Shown piece by piece: positions 34,950-46,710 of a stretch of 64,000 bases of DNA. The DNA lies in assembly GCA_032871835.1 (NCBI GenBank), contig CM065296.1, positions 9,682,001-9,746,000 on the forward strand, in the 5' to 3' direction. A model generated the notes under the pieces. It did no database searches. It was not told where the DNA came from and worked only from the letters and a program-made list of their open reading frames with translations. The stretch's first letter is position 1; every line of letters starts with the position of its first letter. Source of the stretch: Dipteronia dyeriana (lineage: Eukaryota > Streptophyta > Magnoliopsida > Sapindales > Sapindaceae). The position numbers were made by a program, and so were the translations under genes.

Positions 34950-35501
34950 TGTAATATTTTTATAAAATTGTGAGCAACATATTACATTATATTTTGAGTT
35001 TGTAAAAAACTGAATTGATTGGAATGTTTAAGTAAGTGAGAGTTGACCGGATAAAACTCGTTATTAATGTGATCAATATTTGTTGGGCTTGGTGCATCTT
35101 AACTACATTAAATATATGTAGGATATGGTATGAGCTATTGTATATGTGTGGCCTAGTATTCCTATTAGGACTAGCCATCTTATTAGGGTTTTGAGAATCC
35201 CTTATGGGTTAGGATTCTATGAAGTTATACTATATATAGGGGGTCCCTACTCTCACTCACAATGAACATATAACATAATTGTCTCCCCATTAAGCAATCT
35301 GAGGAAGGTAAGAAGAGAGTAGAAGACTCTCTATTATTTTAATTGTTTTCCTTGTTTTATTTTCAGGTTATCGTATTATTATGAATTCAGGATTCAGACT
35401 CTACGAATTTGATGTTTTCCGCTGCACTTTCAAGTACGCGTTTATTCATACTTTTACATACAATACGAGATCGAATTATTTTCATATATATAATGCTTAC
35501 A
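34950..35501 (+). repeat. 3' LTR of the LARD-like element
   Basis: 552 bases, TGTAATATTT...ATGCTTACA, colinear with 28782-29333. Followed by ATAAA, the same 5-mer that precedes the 5' LTR. Confidence 0.9.
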
Positions 35502-35506
35502 ATAAA

Positions 35507-36061
35507 TTATCATTAAAGTTATAAAATCAAATGAACCTAAAACACTAATTATATACATAAAAATAGAAATAGAAATGATCGAATATATGGAATTTAAGGA
35601 CAAAACCTCCTCATGGTGACACGTGATACTATGAGGAGGTCAGTTTATATATATATGATATACCTTTGTATTATATATCATATAATAAATATAATAATAA
35701 GATTATGAATGTCCAGTGTCATAACCATATTAAAAATAGAAAAAAGAGATGTATTATTATTTTATTACTAGTGTGACAACCGTGCGTTGCATGATCTTTT
35801 TTAAAAATTTATATATACAATCTTTTTTAAGAAAATAAAATTAGTCGCATACTATTTTCAAACTTAAAAACGTTTTAAGTTTCCCTATCTATATTCTGTA
35901 CCAAACAAATTTGTAAGAAAATAAAATTAGTCACGGATTATTTTCAAACTTAAAAACGTTTTAAGTTTCAGTATCTATATTTTGTACCAAACAAAAGTGA
36001 ACATAAATATTTGTTAATTAGAAAAATGTGAAACCATAATAATATAATAAAGTTAATACAA

Positions 36062-36125
<64 letters not shown>

Positions 36126-36322
36126 AACTTACAAATATAATGGTGTATAGTTGTTCACTTGGTCCCAAAAACTTTTAGAAATATAAATTCTTGACTGATA
36201 GAAAAGTGCAATATAAAAATATGTAAAATCATAAAAAGTTTTATAATAACGAAATTAGTTATCTTATCGTCACATACCTTGTAACTTGTTGCAATGAGAG
36301 AGGATGTGCTGTAATTTTTTTT
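35507..36322. other. AT-rich flank with a hairpin, a tandem duplication and a Helitron-like end
   Basis: A 10-bp inverted repeat ACCTCCTCAT/ATGAGGAGGT lies at 35605-35614 and 35631-35640. ACTAGTGTGACAACCGTGCG at 35767 is, on the minus strand, a GC-rich word followed by CTAGT, like plant Helitron 3' ends, but no partner end was found. An 84-base unit (AAAATAAAATTAGTCGCA...) is repeated at about 35831 and 35915. A (TA)n run spans 36064-36119. No gene. Confidence 0.45.
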
Positions 36323-37800
36323 AGAACTAATTACACCAACCTCCCCTGAGGTTTACTCTATTACACATAGAAATAACTTTATCAAAAATTAACATTCGCC
36401 TCCCTTGTCGTCAGTCAACGTCCGTTACATTTAACCTTTGACCATATCAAGAAGGGTAATATTTTCTTTCGACTTAATTTCTTATATTAAATATTTTAGA
36501 TAAAAACAAAACAAAACAAAACAAAACAAAACAAAACAAAACAAAACAAATTAAACCTCTCTCTCTCACGCGTTCATCATCACCAAACCCTAATAAAAAA
36601 AGTTCTCTATCTCTTTCACTCCATCATCAACATCAAACCTCCCAACACCCAAGCGACAACGGTGACCGGAAGCAGTGACGAAGATGGCGACCGGAAGCAG
36701 CGACGAAGACCAGAAGTGACGATGACGACGACGACGATCAGATCTCTCTCTCTCTCTTCTTCTTCTTCTTCTTCTTCTTCTTTCTCAGCTTCGGGGTGTT
36801 AACATTGGGTGGTTGATGGTGGTGGTGAGATTGATCGATCGATCTGGAGAGAAATGAGATGAGATCGAAGTGGCTAGGGTTTGAAATGAGAGAGAACGGT
36901 GGGGAAAAAATAGAGATGAGATCGGTGTGGAAGAAAAAGAGATAGAGAGATAGATTGAACCTGCCGTAAACGATTCAGAGTTGGTTTGTAAATTTTGATT
37001 TTGGTTTCTTTTTATTAAAAAAAAAACCCTAGAAATTGATGGGGTTTGAGAGGGGTTTTTTTTGTGCATGTGTGTATGTGTGTATGTGTTTGGTGGATCT
37101 GATAAGAACTTGGATTATTGAGAGTAGTGTTTTATTTTTATTTTGCTATGTTTTTGTGGATTATTGAATGAGATTTGTGGATTTTATGAAGATTGATGAA
37201 CTGGGTTTGTAAAGATTGACGAATTGAATTAATTATTTCACAAAAAAAAAACTAGTTTGTAATTCTGTGATCTCTATCCATGTTCATCTTCTTTTTCTTT
37301 TTTAATTTACGTTTTTTTAGTTTGATCTTCTTCTTTTTAATTCTGGGATCTCCATCAGATTCCATTGATTTGGGGATGGGTTTTGGTGTTTGATAATGAA
37401 TTCTAGAAAAAAAATATTAGGGTTGATGATTATGATGTTTGATTTCTAGAAGAAAAAAAAGGTTTTAATTTGGTGGAGATCCAATCTGGATTTCCACCAA
37501 ATCCATTTTCTTTTTATTTTTGTTATTTTTTAAATTAAAAAAATGGATACAGTGGATCACCACCAAATCCATTTTTTAAATTTAATTCATTTAATAATAA
37601 TAATAATAATTATTATTATTATTTTAATTAGTTTTTGTTTTTTCATTTATTATTTATATTTATAGTGGTAGTTTCGTCTTTTGAAGGGTCTTAGTCAGTC
37701 AACAGTTAGTTTCAACCATTGTTGACTAACAGTAGGGGAGATGAGTGTTAATTTTTGTGTAATAGAACAAACTTCAGGGGAGGTTGGTGTAATTAGTTCT
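36323..37800. mobile_element. Non-autonomous long-TIR element (Mutator-like candidate) with CT-rich cargo
   Basis: AGAACTAATTACACCAACCT at 36323 is matched inverted by AGGTTGGTGTAATTAGTTCT ending at 37800, and similarity continues inward for about 90-100 bases with indels. The interior holds (CAAAA)n at 36500-36549, CT-rich leader-like sequence, (TCT)n at about 36753-36783 and a duplicated ACCGGAAGCAG...GACGAAGA segment. The cargo looks like a captured gene leader. No clear target duplication in the T-rich flanks, so the superfamily is uncertain. Confidence 0.6.
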
Positions 37801-39130
37801 TTTATATATATATATATATATATACTTATTAGGTTCTGAATCACATTACACAATACGAATATTTTCTTTGGTAATATCTACAACTTTTGCATAATGTTCT
37901 TCATCCTGTAAATTCGTAGGGATGCACTATAATTAAGCAGAGTAATATACTGGATAACTGCACTAACTAATTTGCATAATGGATACTTTACAGATTAAAA
38001 TGGAAATATTTATGCTTGAATACATAAAACAATTACAATTATTGGGAGAGACTTGAAACTCAATTGGGATTGAAAAAATTCTAATAATTAAATTGAAAAT
38101 CATAATATCTTTTGTGCCTTGTAAAAATGATAAATGCTCCAATACCTCCGTCCTACGGCGCAAAACATGATGTGGGACGACTAACAAATAAACTTTGACC
38201 ACATCGTAATATTTTACAAATCCAACACAAAACAACTACATCATAAAAAAATATGTTATAATAATTGTTCTTTCTCTTTCTAGTTCATGCCTCCATGATC
38301 TGTAAACCTATCAATTTTTCTTCTGTTGATGCAATTCACTATCCTTTTTTCTTTTGTTGATGCAATTCACTTCCAATGATCAGCATAAATCATAAAATTT
38401 GGATCTTATAAACCTCATAAACCACATGATTTATAAACAACATAAAAACTGGTGATGAATCATTTATCCGAGGGCGAAGCCAGAGAGTTATGATAGGGTG
38501 GGTTAAACTAATTTTATAATATTTTTTTAAATGAACTTCGACGATACGAGAAAATAATATCGAATGAAATTTTTTAAGATACAATTAGATAAAATGGGAT
38601 ATAATGAATCGTGCCTATCAAAACTCATCTTCTAAACAAAATACATAAATTGTTTTAAAAGATAACAATTAGATAAGAGAAAAAATATAATTCCAATAGA
38701 ATCACAAACTATCTCAGTTTTAACAAATTTTGAGAGAATATAGAACGATAAAACCGTAAAAGTGAAACTTTTCCTAGTTGTTCGAACGTACTTACCTTTC
38801 AAAAGTTTATTTTGTTTGTGTATGATACTCAAATGTGTTTTACTTTTTTGTGTTTAGTTATGTTAGTTTGATAAATACAATTGTAAATTAAAGGTAGAAT
38901 GTAAGACTCTGAGGATGATAAATGTAAATATGTAAATTTTGAATTTTTTTTTAAGAAAAGTTAGCCTGGGCTACTTTACTTGTACATCCGCCCCTGCATT
39001 TATCTACAAAAGGACTAAAATATAAGAATTAACGTTCATTGAATTGCAAATCAACAATTTAATTGGTAAACTGATGCATCCATTTGTATTTATTTGCATA
39101 TATATATATATATAGTCACAAAACAATTTC

Positions 39131-39167
<37 letters not shown>

Positions 39168-39340
39168 AAGACTACAGAGATATCAGTTTTTGCTTCTATT
39201 TAAGTTCTTGATCAGAGATATATATAGTAAAGAGATATCAGTTTTTTCTTCTATTTAAGTACTTGAATCATAGACTTATTTTTATACAAAACTATATATA
39301 TATATAAATAGATGCTGATTTTTCTAATTAAGAAGATCCA
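37801..39340. other. AT-rich stretch with small duplications
   Basis: Contains a (TA)n run at 37801-37824, a 26-30-base duplication (GTTGATGCAATTCACT near 38325 and 38357) and a ~75-base duplication (TATATAGTAAAG...GAGATATCAGTTTTT) at about 39133-39266. Reading frames are short and without motifs. Confidence 0.5.
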
Positions 39341-39479
39341 TTGAAACCAGTGGAAATTGCTAAAAATAACCACAACAATTGAAAATTTTATTTTTAACCA
39401 CATACGAAAATTTATTTGTTAATAGCCATTTTTTTGAGAAATTACTTGAATGCCCCCAAATAAAAACCATCCCCAAACA

Positions 39480-39864
39480 CTTTCTCTCTCTTTTCTCATT
39501 TTTTTCTCTCTCCTACCTCTCCTCCGCGATCTCTCTCTCTCCTTTCGTCTCTCTCTCTCCCCCCGATCTCTCTCCTGCCGGTGAACCGTCACCGGCATCC
39601 TTACGGAGACCGGCGAACCATCGCCGGCCTCCTCTCTCTCTCTCACCCATCCTCTATTCTCTCTCCCGCAGCTCTCTCTCTTCTTTCTCTCTCTCTTTCA
39701 CTCACATCTCTTTCTCTCTATTTTCCTGTCTCTCTCACATGTCATCGACGGCTTGCCGGAGTGCAGTTGCTTGGGCATCACGACCGTCCAGCAAGGCCGT
39801 CGAGCTCCCCCTCCGCCGGCGATTAGATCTGCTGAAAAAAAAAGGAAAGAAAACGAAATACTAG
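39480..39864 (+). other. CT-rich cargo inside the Mutator-like element
   Basis: Dense TCTCTC runs then GGTGAACCGTCACCGGCATC and GGCGAACCATCGCCGGCCTC, two related inverted-looking words. A frame of 161 codons is open (39379-39864) but is low-complexity Ser/Leu/Pro and matches nothing I know. Best read as a captured 5' UTR and exon start. Confidence 0.35.
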
Positions 39865-40135
39865 AAACCCAGAACATTTCAAGTTTGGACAGTTCAATTT
39901 AGTCAACATTTCAATTTAGGCAACATTTCCAGTTTCAAAATTTGAAAACGAAAAACTTAAAAACCCAGAACATTTCAAGTTTCAACTTTCAATTTAGTCA
40001 AGATTTCAAGTTTCAACATTTCAATTTAAGCACGATTTCAAGTTTCAAAATTTCATTTTTTAAAACAAGATTTCAAGTTTCAAGTTCCTAGCCGTGATTT
40101 CAAGTTTGGTTCCAGATTTTAGTCATGATTTCAAG

Positions 40136-43100
40136 TAGTGGTGTAAAAATGGAATGGCCCGGCCCATTAGGCACGGCCTACCCAGTCCATTTCTGGAAAC
40201 AGGCCTGGCTGGGCCTGGCAAGCGACGGTGTCAAGGGCCAGCCCGGCTCGGCCTGTTTCAGGAGAAGCAGGCCCGGCACGGCACGCCGGCCCGCCGGCCC
40301 GCCGGGCTCCTCTGAGGGGCAGGGCGGGCCTGGCCTAACGGGCTTGGTCAGACGGGTTAGTTTTTTGGTCCAATTTTTTTTCCAAATTACGTTTTTTTGG
40401 ATTTAGGGTATAGGGTTTAGGATTTATAATTTATGGTTAAGGGTTTAGAATTTAAAATGAATGAAGAGAACGAACAATTATTAGGATTTGAAATGAATAA
40501 AGAGAACGAACAATTTTTTAATTATTTATTTATTTTTCACTTATGGAATTCAGTAATACATATCTACATGATTGCCTCATTAAAAACCTTACCAAGAAAA
40601 ATCAAATGGGATAAAAACTTGGTAAGGGAAAAAGAGTGCAACCGTTTTACAACTTACAAGTAAATAATAAATACATATATAAAAGTATAACCTAGTTCTG
40701 GCCCTGACCACTACCTGAAAGGTCATCAATATATAGATTGTCGAAATTTAGATTAAGTTCTTTATCTACAGTTAGATTTTGTAACATTTTTTTAGCATGC
40801 TCTCAATCCTGAAGGCATGTTAATACCTCCACCATCTCTGGAGACAAACAGCTTCTTCTTGGTTCAATTATGCGTCCACCGGTGCTGAAAGCTTGTTCTG
40901 AAGACACCGTTGACACTGGAATAACCAGTATGTCACATGCTAAGTGTGACAGAACTGGATACCTGTACGTATAGGTTTTCCACCATAACAACAAATCAAA
41001 CTCATCCTTGTCTTCAACAGCATCGAACTGTGCTTCAAGTTACCTAATAAGTTCGGTATAAGAAGATGGGCTAGATCTTTGCCCTGAAGAAGTACTTGCT
41101 GATTTGTCTTTTTTTCGTCGTTTCAGAAGGCTCCAACTTGTTTGCTTCGGCTCTGTCCCCGGTCGTGTTGATTGGGGGATGCCAATGTTGTCAAACCTGG
41201 TCTCATAAATACGAAAAATCTCGAACAACTTGGTTCGAATGTTAGTAATTTATTCTGAATAATCTATTGATAAATTAATACCAATAAACTCAAGCAAAAC
41301 TTCTAAACCAGATAATGTAACCACCTGGGATCTATTATAGTACTTAAGGCATAAAGTAGGGGAATGTTAGCCCAATATTTTTTCAACTTTGTCTCTATGA
41401 CAACAACTGCAGCGCCTAGATGTTCATCTTCTCTAAAACTGTTTAACAGTTCAGACATTTTCACTATTTGATGGATTGCCTGGGAAGATGTGGGGTAATA
41501 TACCCCGGAAAGAGTTACAGTGACATTGTAAAAAATCTTTAAAAATTGAACAAAAATCTTTGCCACATACCAATCGTCTGTGGTAAGTAATTTTGACTAA
41601 GTTGTCATGTTTCGGTCAATTTCATGTTATAAAAACATGTAATGGTTGTATCATATTCCAAACAATTAACATTAAATAAGTAGAGTTCCACCTTACCGGC
41701 ATATCAGTTTGGAATCGTCGGGGTTTGAGACCGTTTAATTTACAATGTCTCTTGAATTCACTGAATCTAGGATTAGAACTGCAAATCCAAGAAATGGCAT
41801 CTCTGATGCGATCTATTTGGTCGCTTACCTGCTTTAAACCATCCTGTACAACTAAATTTATAATATGGCATGCACACCGTTGATGGAAGAAATAAACTCC
41901 ATCTTGCGGGACATTTCTTACAACAAACAATGCAATAGAGATAGTATTTCCAGATGCATTATCAAATGTGATTGAAAGAATGTGATGCGTGATTTCATAA
42001 GTTTCTAAAACTTCCATTATGACATTAAAAATATTTTCTGAGGTATGTGCAAAATCCATAGGACGAAAACCAAAAATTCTTTTTGTTATCCTCCAATCAG
42101 AATCTAAATAGTGTCTCGTGACATATAAATAGTCCTGTTTGGAACATGCATTCCAAATATCAGAAGTTAATGCAACAGAGACACTTAAATGCTGTATTTC
42201 AGCAACTAAGTCATCCCTTTGGGTTTCAAACAATCGTATCAAATCATTTCTAGTGGTGGTTCTAGAAACAGGTTCATATTGAGGGTTATATGCAGATGTG
42301 ATTAATTCTTTATAAAATGGACTCTTACCAATACTGATCGGTTGATCAGTTTGTACAATGTATCGTGTCAAGCACTCTCTAGCGTGCATGGCGTCGAACT
42401 GCCACGTCGTAACGGACCCGCCTGGGTGCCGTTGAAGTTGTGTCTGGGTTGTAGTGTCTACCTGTCCATGTGCAGGCATACATTTGTGCATATGCCTTCT
42501 CAAATGTCCGGTTCCCCCCGTACTTGTAGCATAATCCTTATGGCAAAACTTACATTTAGCTCTAAGGCCAGACGTCCCGTTTGGGAGTGTCATTTGGACT
42601 ATGTTGAAACATTGCCACACATCTGATGTTAATTTTTTAGGACTTGATGTTGGTGTAACGCCGGAACCAGAAGGTCCCGCTTGAGTATGGGTCGGTTCTG
42701 AAATATCAAATTCATCGTTGGGCATATTCAAACCGTCCGGAAAATAAGGCTGCTGGTTAGGATCCATTATCTGAATAAAAATATGAGCACTATAGTAATT
42801 AATAGTCAAATTAAAAATCAATATTTATTAACAGTAATCTTAATTTACTAACAATGATTACTATAATTAATAGGACACTTACAATAATTAATTTACTTAA
42901 AAAACAAATTAAATAAACAAAAAAAATCATAATCTACTAACAAAAAATTTTAAATTCACTAGTTCACTACTACAGATAAAATTGATAAATTTACTAACAT
43001 AATATACTAACATAAAATTGATGATTTGAACCACTACTCTTAAATTTACTAACATAATCTACAAATGAAAATTTTTAATTTATGAAAAAAACAATATCAA

Positions 43101-43877
43101 ACGTAATTACTACACTTAACATTCATCATTTACTTATTACAAAAAGTAATTTCAGTAATACAAATTAACTTTCTAAATTTATTAATAACAAATATTAAAA
43201 TTACTACTAAACTTAAAAATCTTAATAAACTAAACAAATAATATTAACATTAAAGCCCAAAAATTGATAAACTAACTAACTAAATAGATAATATTTTCAT
43301 TAAGTAACTCAAATCTAAACATAAACATATAAATTTACTATGAGAATATGTTAGACCAAAAGTAATAACAAAATTGTACCTTTAAAATTTGGTGTGTTGG
43401 TGGAAAATGTAGAGAATTTTGTAGAGAGAGTAATAACTAAATTGAATGAAAAAGTTTAGAGAATTGGAGAATGTATTAGAGATTGAGATTTGAGAGAATG
43501 AGAGATTTAAAGAATGATAGAGAGAGTTAATGGAAAATGAAATGGATGGAAGTATTTATAGAAAAATTTGATTTGTGGGTCAAAATGTAATTTAAAAGAT
43601 TTTAGGGGGGGTTTTGGTAATTTTTGTTTCCTCCAACGGCTAGAAATCAATTCCAGCCGTTGGAGGATTTTTGAAAAAAAAAATAAAAAAAATTGGGCTG
43701 AACGGACCGGCGGATCGGTCCGATAGGCCTGGCACGCCGGATTGGCATGCCAGGCGGGCCGGCCTGTCGGGCCTCCTCCTAGCGGCCCGGCACGCGGCCT
43801 GGCCCTCTTCCTTCACGGGCCGTTCCCAGCACGGCTCGTGAACTTCCTGGGCCGGCCGGCCCATTTTTACACCACTA
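40136..43877 (-). mobile_element. hAT DNA transposon, copy 2, inverted
   Basis: Same termini as copy 1 (TAGTGGTGTAAAAATGG / inverted). Flanking 8-mers ATTTCAAG (40128-40135) and TTTTCAAG (43878-43885) match at seven of eight positions, the hAT target duplication size. Same internal structure as 23002-26758 read on the other strand, 3742 against 3757 bases. Inserted inside the Mutator-like element. Confidence 0.92.
40692..42767 (-). pseudogene. hAT transposase, copy 2, N-terminal half open
   Basis: ATG at 42767 (MDPNQQPYFPDGLNM). Open for 381 codons to about 41622, covering the BED finger CKFCHKDYATSTGGTGHLRRH, the LTSDIWNACSKQDYLYVT segment that is scrambled in copy 1, FHQRCACHIINLVVQ and MPVRWNSTYLML. 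A 4-base deletion just after STYLML (about 41670) shifts the frame relative to copy 1; the C-terminal part continues in pieces (41566-41303, 41228-41040, 40994-40803 with STVSSEQAFSTGGR). Ends TAG 40692-40694. The 5' UTR intron acceptor TTATTCAG is kept before the ATG. Confidence 0.92.
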
Positions 43878-44056
43878 TTTTCAAGTTTGGTTTCAGTTTT
43901 TTTTTAAATCAAATCCAATGATATTTTTGTAATTTACGGATATACACTGATTTTTTTTTAAAAAAAGTGGCTATTAACAAATAAATTTTCGTATGTAGTT
44001 AAAAATAAAATTTTCATAATAGTTGTGGTTATTTTTTATTTTCTCTCTTGAAACTA

Positions 44057-45199
44057 TTGGTATTAACGTGGAAACAGAGAGTCTTGTTATTAATTACATT
44101 GGATAGGTTTCTTTAATTGATTCAAATTTCATATTAATATCTATTGGAATATTGAAAGAAATGTTCAACTTATCTTTAATCATGCTTTAATTATTAAAAA
44201 ATAATTAATAAGAATTTAATTATGAATAATTAATTGATTAATTTTTATTAATCGATCAATATCTTTTGAGCTTATCAAATATTAATATTCTTATATATAT
44301 ATATATAAAAGTGCGAAAAGAGTTCATGTAAAATTTTAATATGAATAATTAAATGATTAGTTATTATTAATTTGAGCTTATAAAATATTAATATTCTTAA
44401 AAATATTTAAGTGTGAATTGAGTGCATGTGTTGTATATAATATTTAATATTGATTTATTATTTATAATTAATTTATTTATTGTGAGCTTACCAAAAAAAA
44501 GGCATCTGTGATTGAAACGTGAAGGTTCCCAATATATGATTGTTATATTATTATTATTATATATGAAAAATTAAATAGTTAATTCTAACATTAAATAATA
44601 CCACATACCACGTGTCATTCCCATATGAAAAGTGGTTATTTTATAATACTAAATCATCTCCGATGTTATACCAAATTAGTGTGTTAATGTTAAAATTTAA
44701 CATAGAGTGCAAAAGTCCCCCTTTAATGTAGTACTAAATACTGTGTCAAATTTGATATATGTTAATTTATATGCCAAATTTAACACAAAATATAGTATAT
44801 ACCAAATTTGACATAACAATAAATGTATATTTTTTAATTATAAAAATATCAATATATATATATATATATATATTAAATATTTAAAATAATTTAAATTTAA
44901 TATACATTAATGATATTTCAATCAAAATCCATTTCATCCAATCATTCTTCAGCATTTTAATGAATGATTTAATGGTAAATGTTGACTTTTATAATGTTAA
45001 TTAATAAAATAATAAAAATAACATGTTAAATACAACCGTGCAGTGAAACACAATACTAAATTGTTATGTCAAATATAGTATTTTACATTTTTTGTACCAA
45101 ATTTAGTATTGTCAATAAGATATGCATTAGATATGGTCTTATATATGTATTTAATTAGAATATGAAAGACATTTATTTTTTTAAAACAAAAATAAAATA
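44057..45199. other. AT-rich stretch with a ~115-bp duplication and a MITE-like segment
   Basis: TATGAATAATTAA...GAGCTTATAAAATATTAA words recur in two blocks (about 44222-44430). 44640-45140 holds ATCATCTCCGATGTTATACC at the left and a loosely inverted ACCAAATTTAGTATTG...ATGGTC at the right, possibly a decayed Harbinger-type MITE. No reading frame of note. Confidence 0.35.
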
Positions 45200-46710
45200 A
45201 AAGCAAGTATAAAATAAAATCATTTTCTATTGCCACATGGCAGCTCCTCATAAGAAGTAATTTTTTTTATAATATATAATATAAGAATAATAATACGATT
45301 AGATTATTATATTAAAATATGAAAAGAAAATTAATATCATTTAAAAACATTTTATATTGAAACATGGCGACTCCTTATAAGGAGTAACAATTTTTATATT
45401 ATATAATAATAATAATATGACTAGATTATTATATTAAAAGTAAATTTTCAATTAAAACTTTTTACAATGCACCTTTTTATAAAATTGTATGGAATTTTTT
45501 GAATCTTTATTTGATTTTTTTGTATGGACGATGAAAACATTAAAACACATTTATACAAAAAAATAAAAAAAATCGGGAGTAAAAACTAACTTTTTCCGAT
45601 TTTGTTTTTTGAAGATTAAACATTTTAAAATAGGGAATTATAAAAAAAAAAAAGTTCTAAAATCCAAAAAAAATCCAAATTTTTATCAAATGTGTATTTT
45701 AACTTTCTTTGGATACATATAAAAAATCTTATCGAAAAATATTTGATTACATATAATTTTATCAAAAGGTGCTTAAAGTGTGTATTGTAAAAGTTCTTAT
45801 TGAAAAATTACTAATTATATTAGAATATGTAAATAAAAACAATTTTAATTGCCACGTATCGCAACCATATCAAAAGTTAAAAATATATATTATTATTATA
45901 TTAGATATGATATATTAAAAAATAATATTTATAATTGTCACGTGTCACAACAACATCAAAAGTAGATTTTTTTTTGTTATTATATTATACTTAAAATAAA
46001 AATATTTTCTATTGCCACATGGTGGCTCGTCATAATAAGTAGTTATTTTTATAATAATAATAATAATAATAATAACAATAATAATAATAATAATAATAAT
46101 AATATGATTAGATTTTTATATTAAAATATGAAAAAAAATACATTTAAATACATTTTTTATTGCCACATGGTGACTCCTTATAAGTAGTTATGTTGATATT
46201 ATATAATCATATAATATGATTAGATTTTTATATTAGAATCTGAAAATAAAAATATTTTTTATTGTCACACATCGGAACCTTATCAAAAGTAAGAAAAAAT
46301 ATATTATTATTATATTATATATGATATATGATATATTAAAAAAATAACATTTATGATTACCATGTATCGCAATCACATTAAAAGTAGAAAAAAAATTATT
46401 ATTATTATATTATATATAATATATGATATATTAAACAAAATAATAACATTTATGATTACCATGTGTCGCAATCACATTAAAAGTAGATTTTTTTTATTAT
46501 TATATAATTATATATGATAATAATAAGATTAGATTATTATATTAGAATATGAAAATACAAATATTTTTTAATTGTCACATATCACACCCATATCAATAGT
46601 AGAAAAAAGAATATTATTATTATATTATATATGATATCGGATATTTTAAAAAATATATAAAAAATTAATAACATTTATGATTCTCACGTGTCTAAAAGTC
46701 TATTGTTATT
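45200..46710. repeat. Degenerate AT-rich array with CACGTGTC-type words
   Basis: Two alternating units recur: TTGCCACATGGTGGCTC...TATAAGTAGTTATTTTTATA (about 45230, 45360, 46010, 46155) and TGTCACGTGTCACAACCATA...TCAAAAGTAGAAAAAA (about 45850, 45935, 46265, 46360, 46455, 46575, 46680), separated by TTATTATTATATTATATATG tracts. The second unit recurs at 56830-57120 and, in short form, at 35720. Looks like an old tandemly expanded repeat; family unknown, perhaps Helitron-related. Confidence 0.55.

Larger units (their letters stand above)
28782..35501 (+). mobile_element. Non-coding (LARD-like) Ty1/copia-type LTR element
   Basis: LTRs of equal length (552 bases) at 28782-29333 and 34950-35501, a primer site TGGTATCAGAACCGC just inside the left LTR, a GTGGGAGAA purine tract before the right LTR, and the 5-mer ATAAA on both sides (28777-28781, 35502-35506). 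The 5.6-kb interior has no reading frame beyond about 100 codons; only a short RNase H tail is recognisable. LTRs differ at roughly 6 percent by eye. The LTRs are far better kept than the coding region, so it was probably already non-coding when it last moved and used proteins of a relative. Confidence 0.85.
39350..44047. mobile_element. Mutator-like element with 9-bp target duplication, split by hAT copy 2
   Basis: Long inverted ends: left from GTGGAAATTGCTAAAAATAA (39350), right ending ATAGTTGTGGTTATTTTTTA...TTCTCTC (44047); they pair for about 80 bases. Flanking 9-mers TTGAAACCA (39341-39349) and TTGAAACTA (44048-44056) differ at one base. Nine bases is the Mutator signature. Without the hAT (40136-43877) the element is about 0.95 kb. 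Cargo at 39480-39860 is CT-rich with CCGGCG words, like a captured gene leader; no transposase. Confidence 0.75.

Noticed and set aside
36064..36119. (TA)n and other simple runs, including those at 6272, 54247 and 57299
   Set aside because: Ordinary microsatellites in AT-rich DNA, listed only as content of their regions.
39379..39864. 161-codon Ser/Pro-rich frame
   Set aside because: Produced by TCTCTC-rich cargo; low complexity and begins in the terminal repeat of the Mutator-like element.
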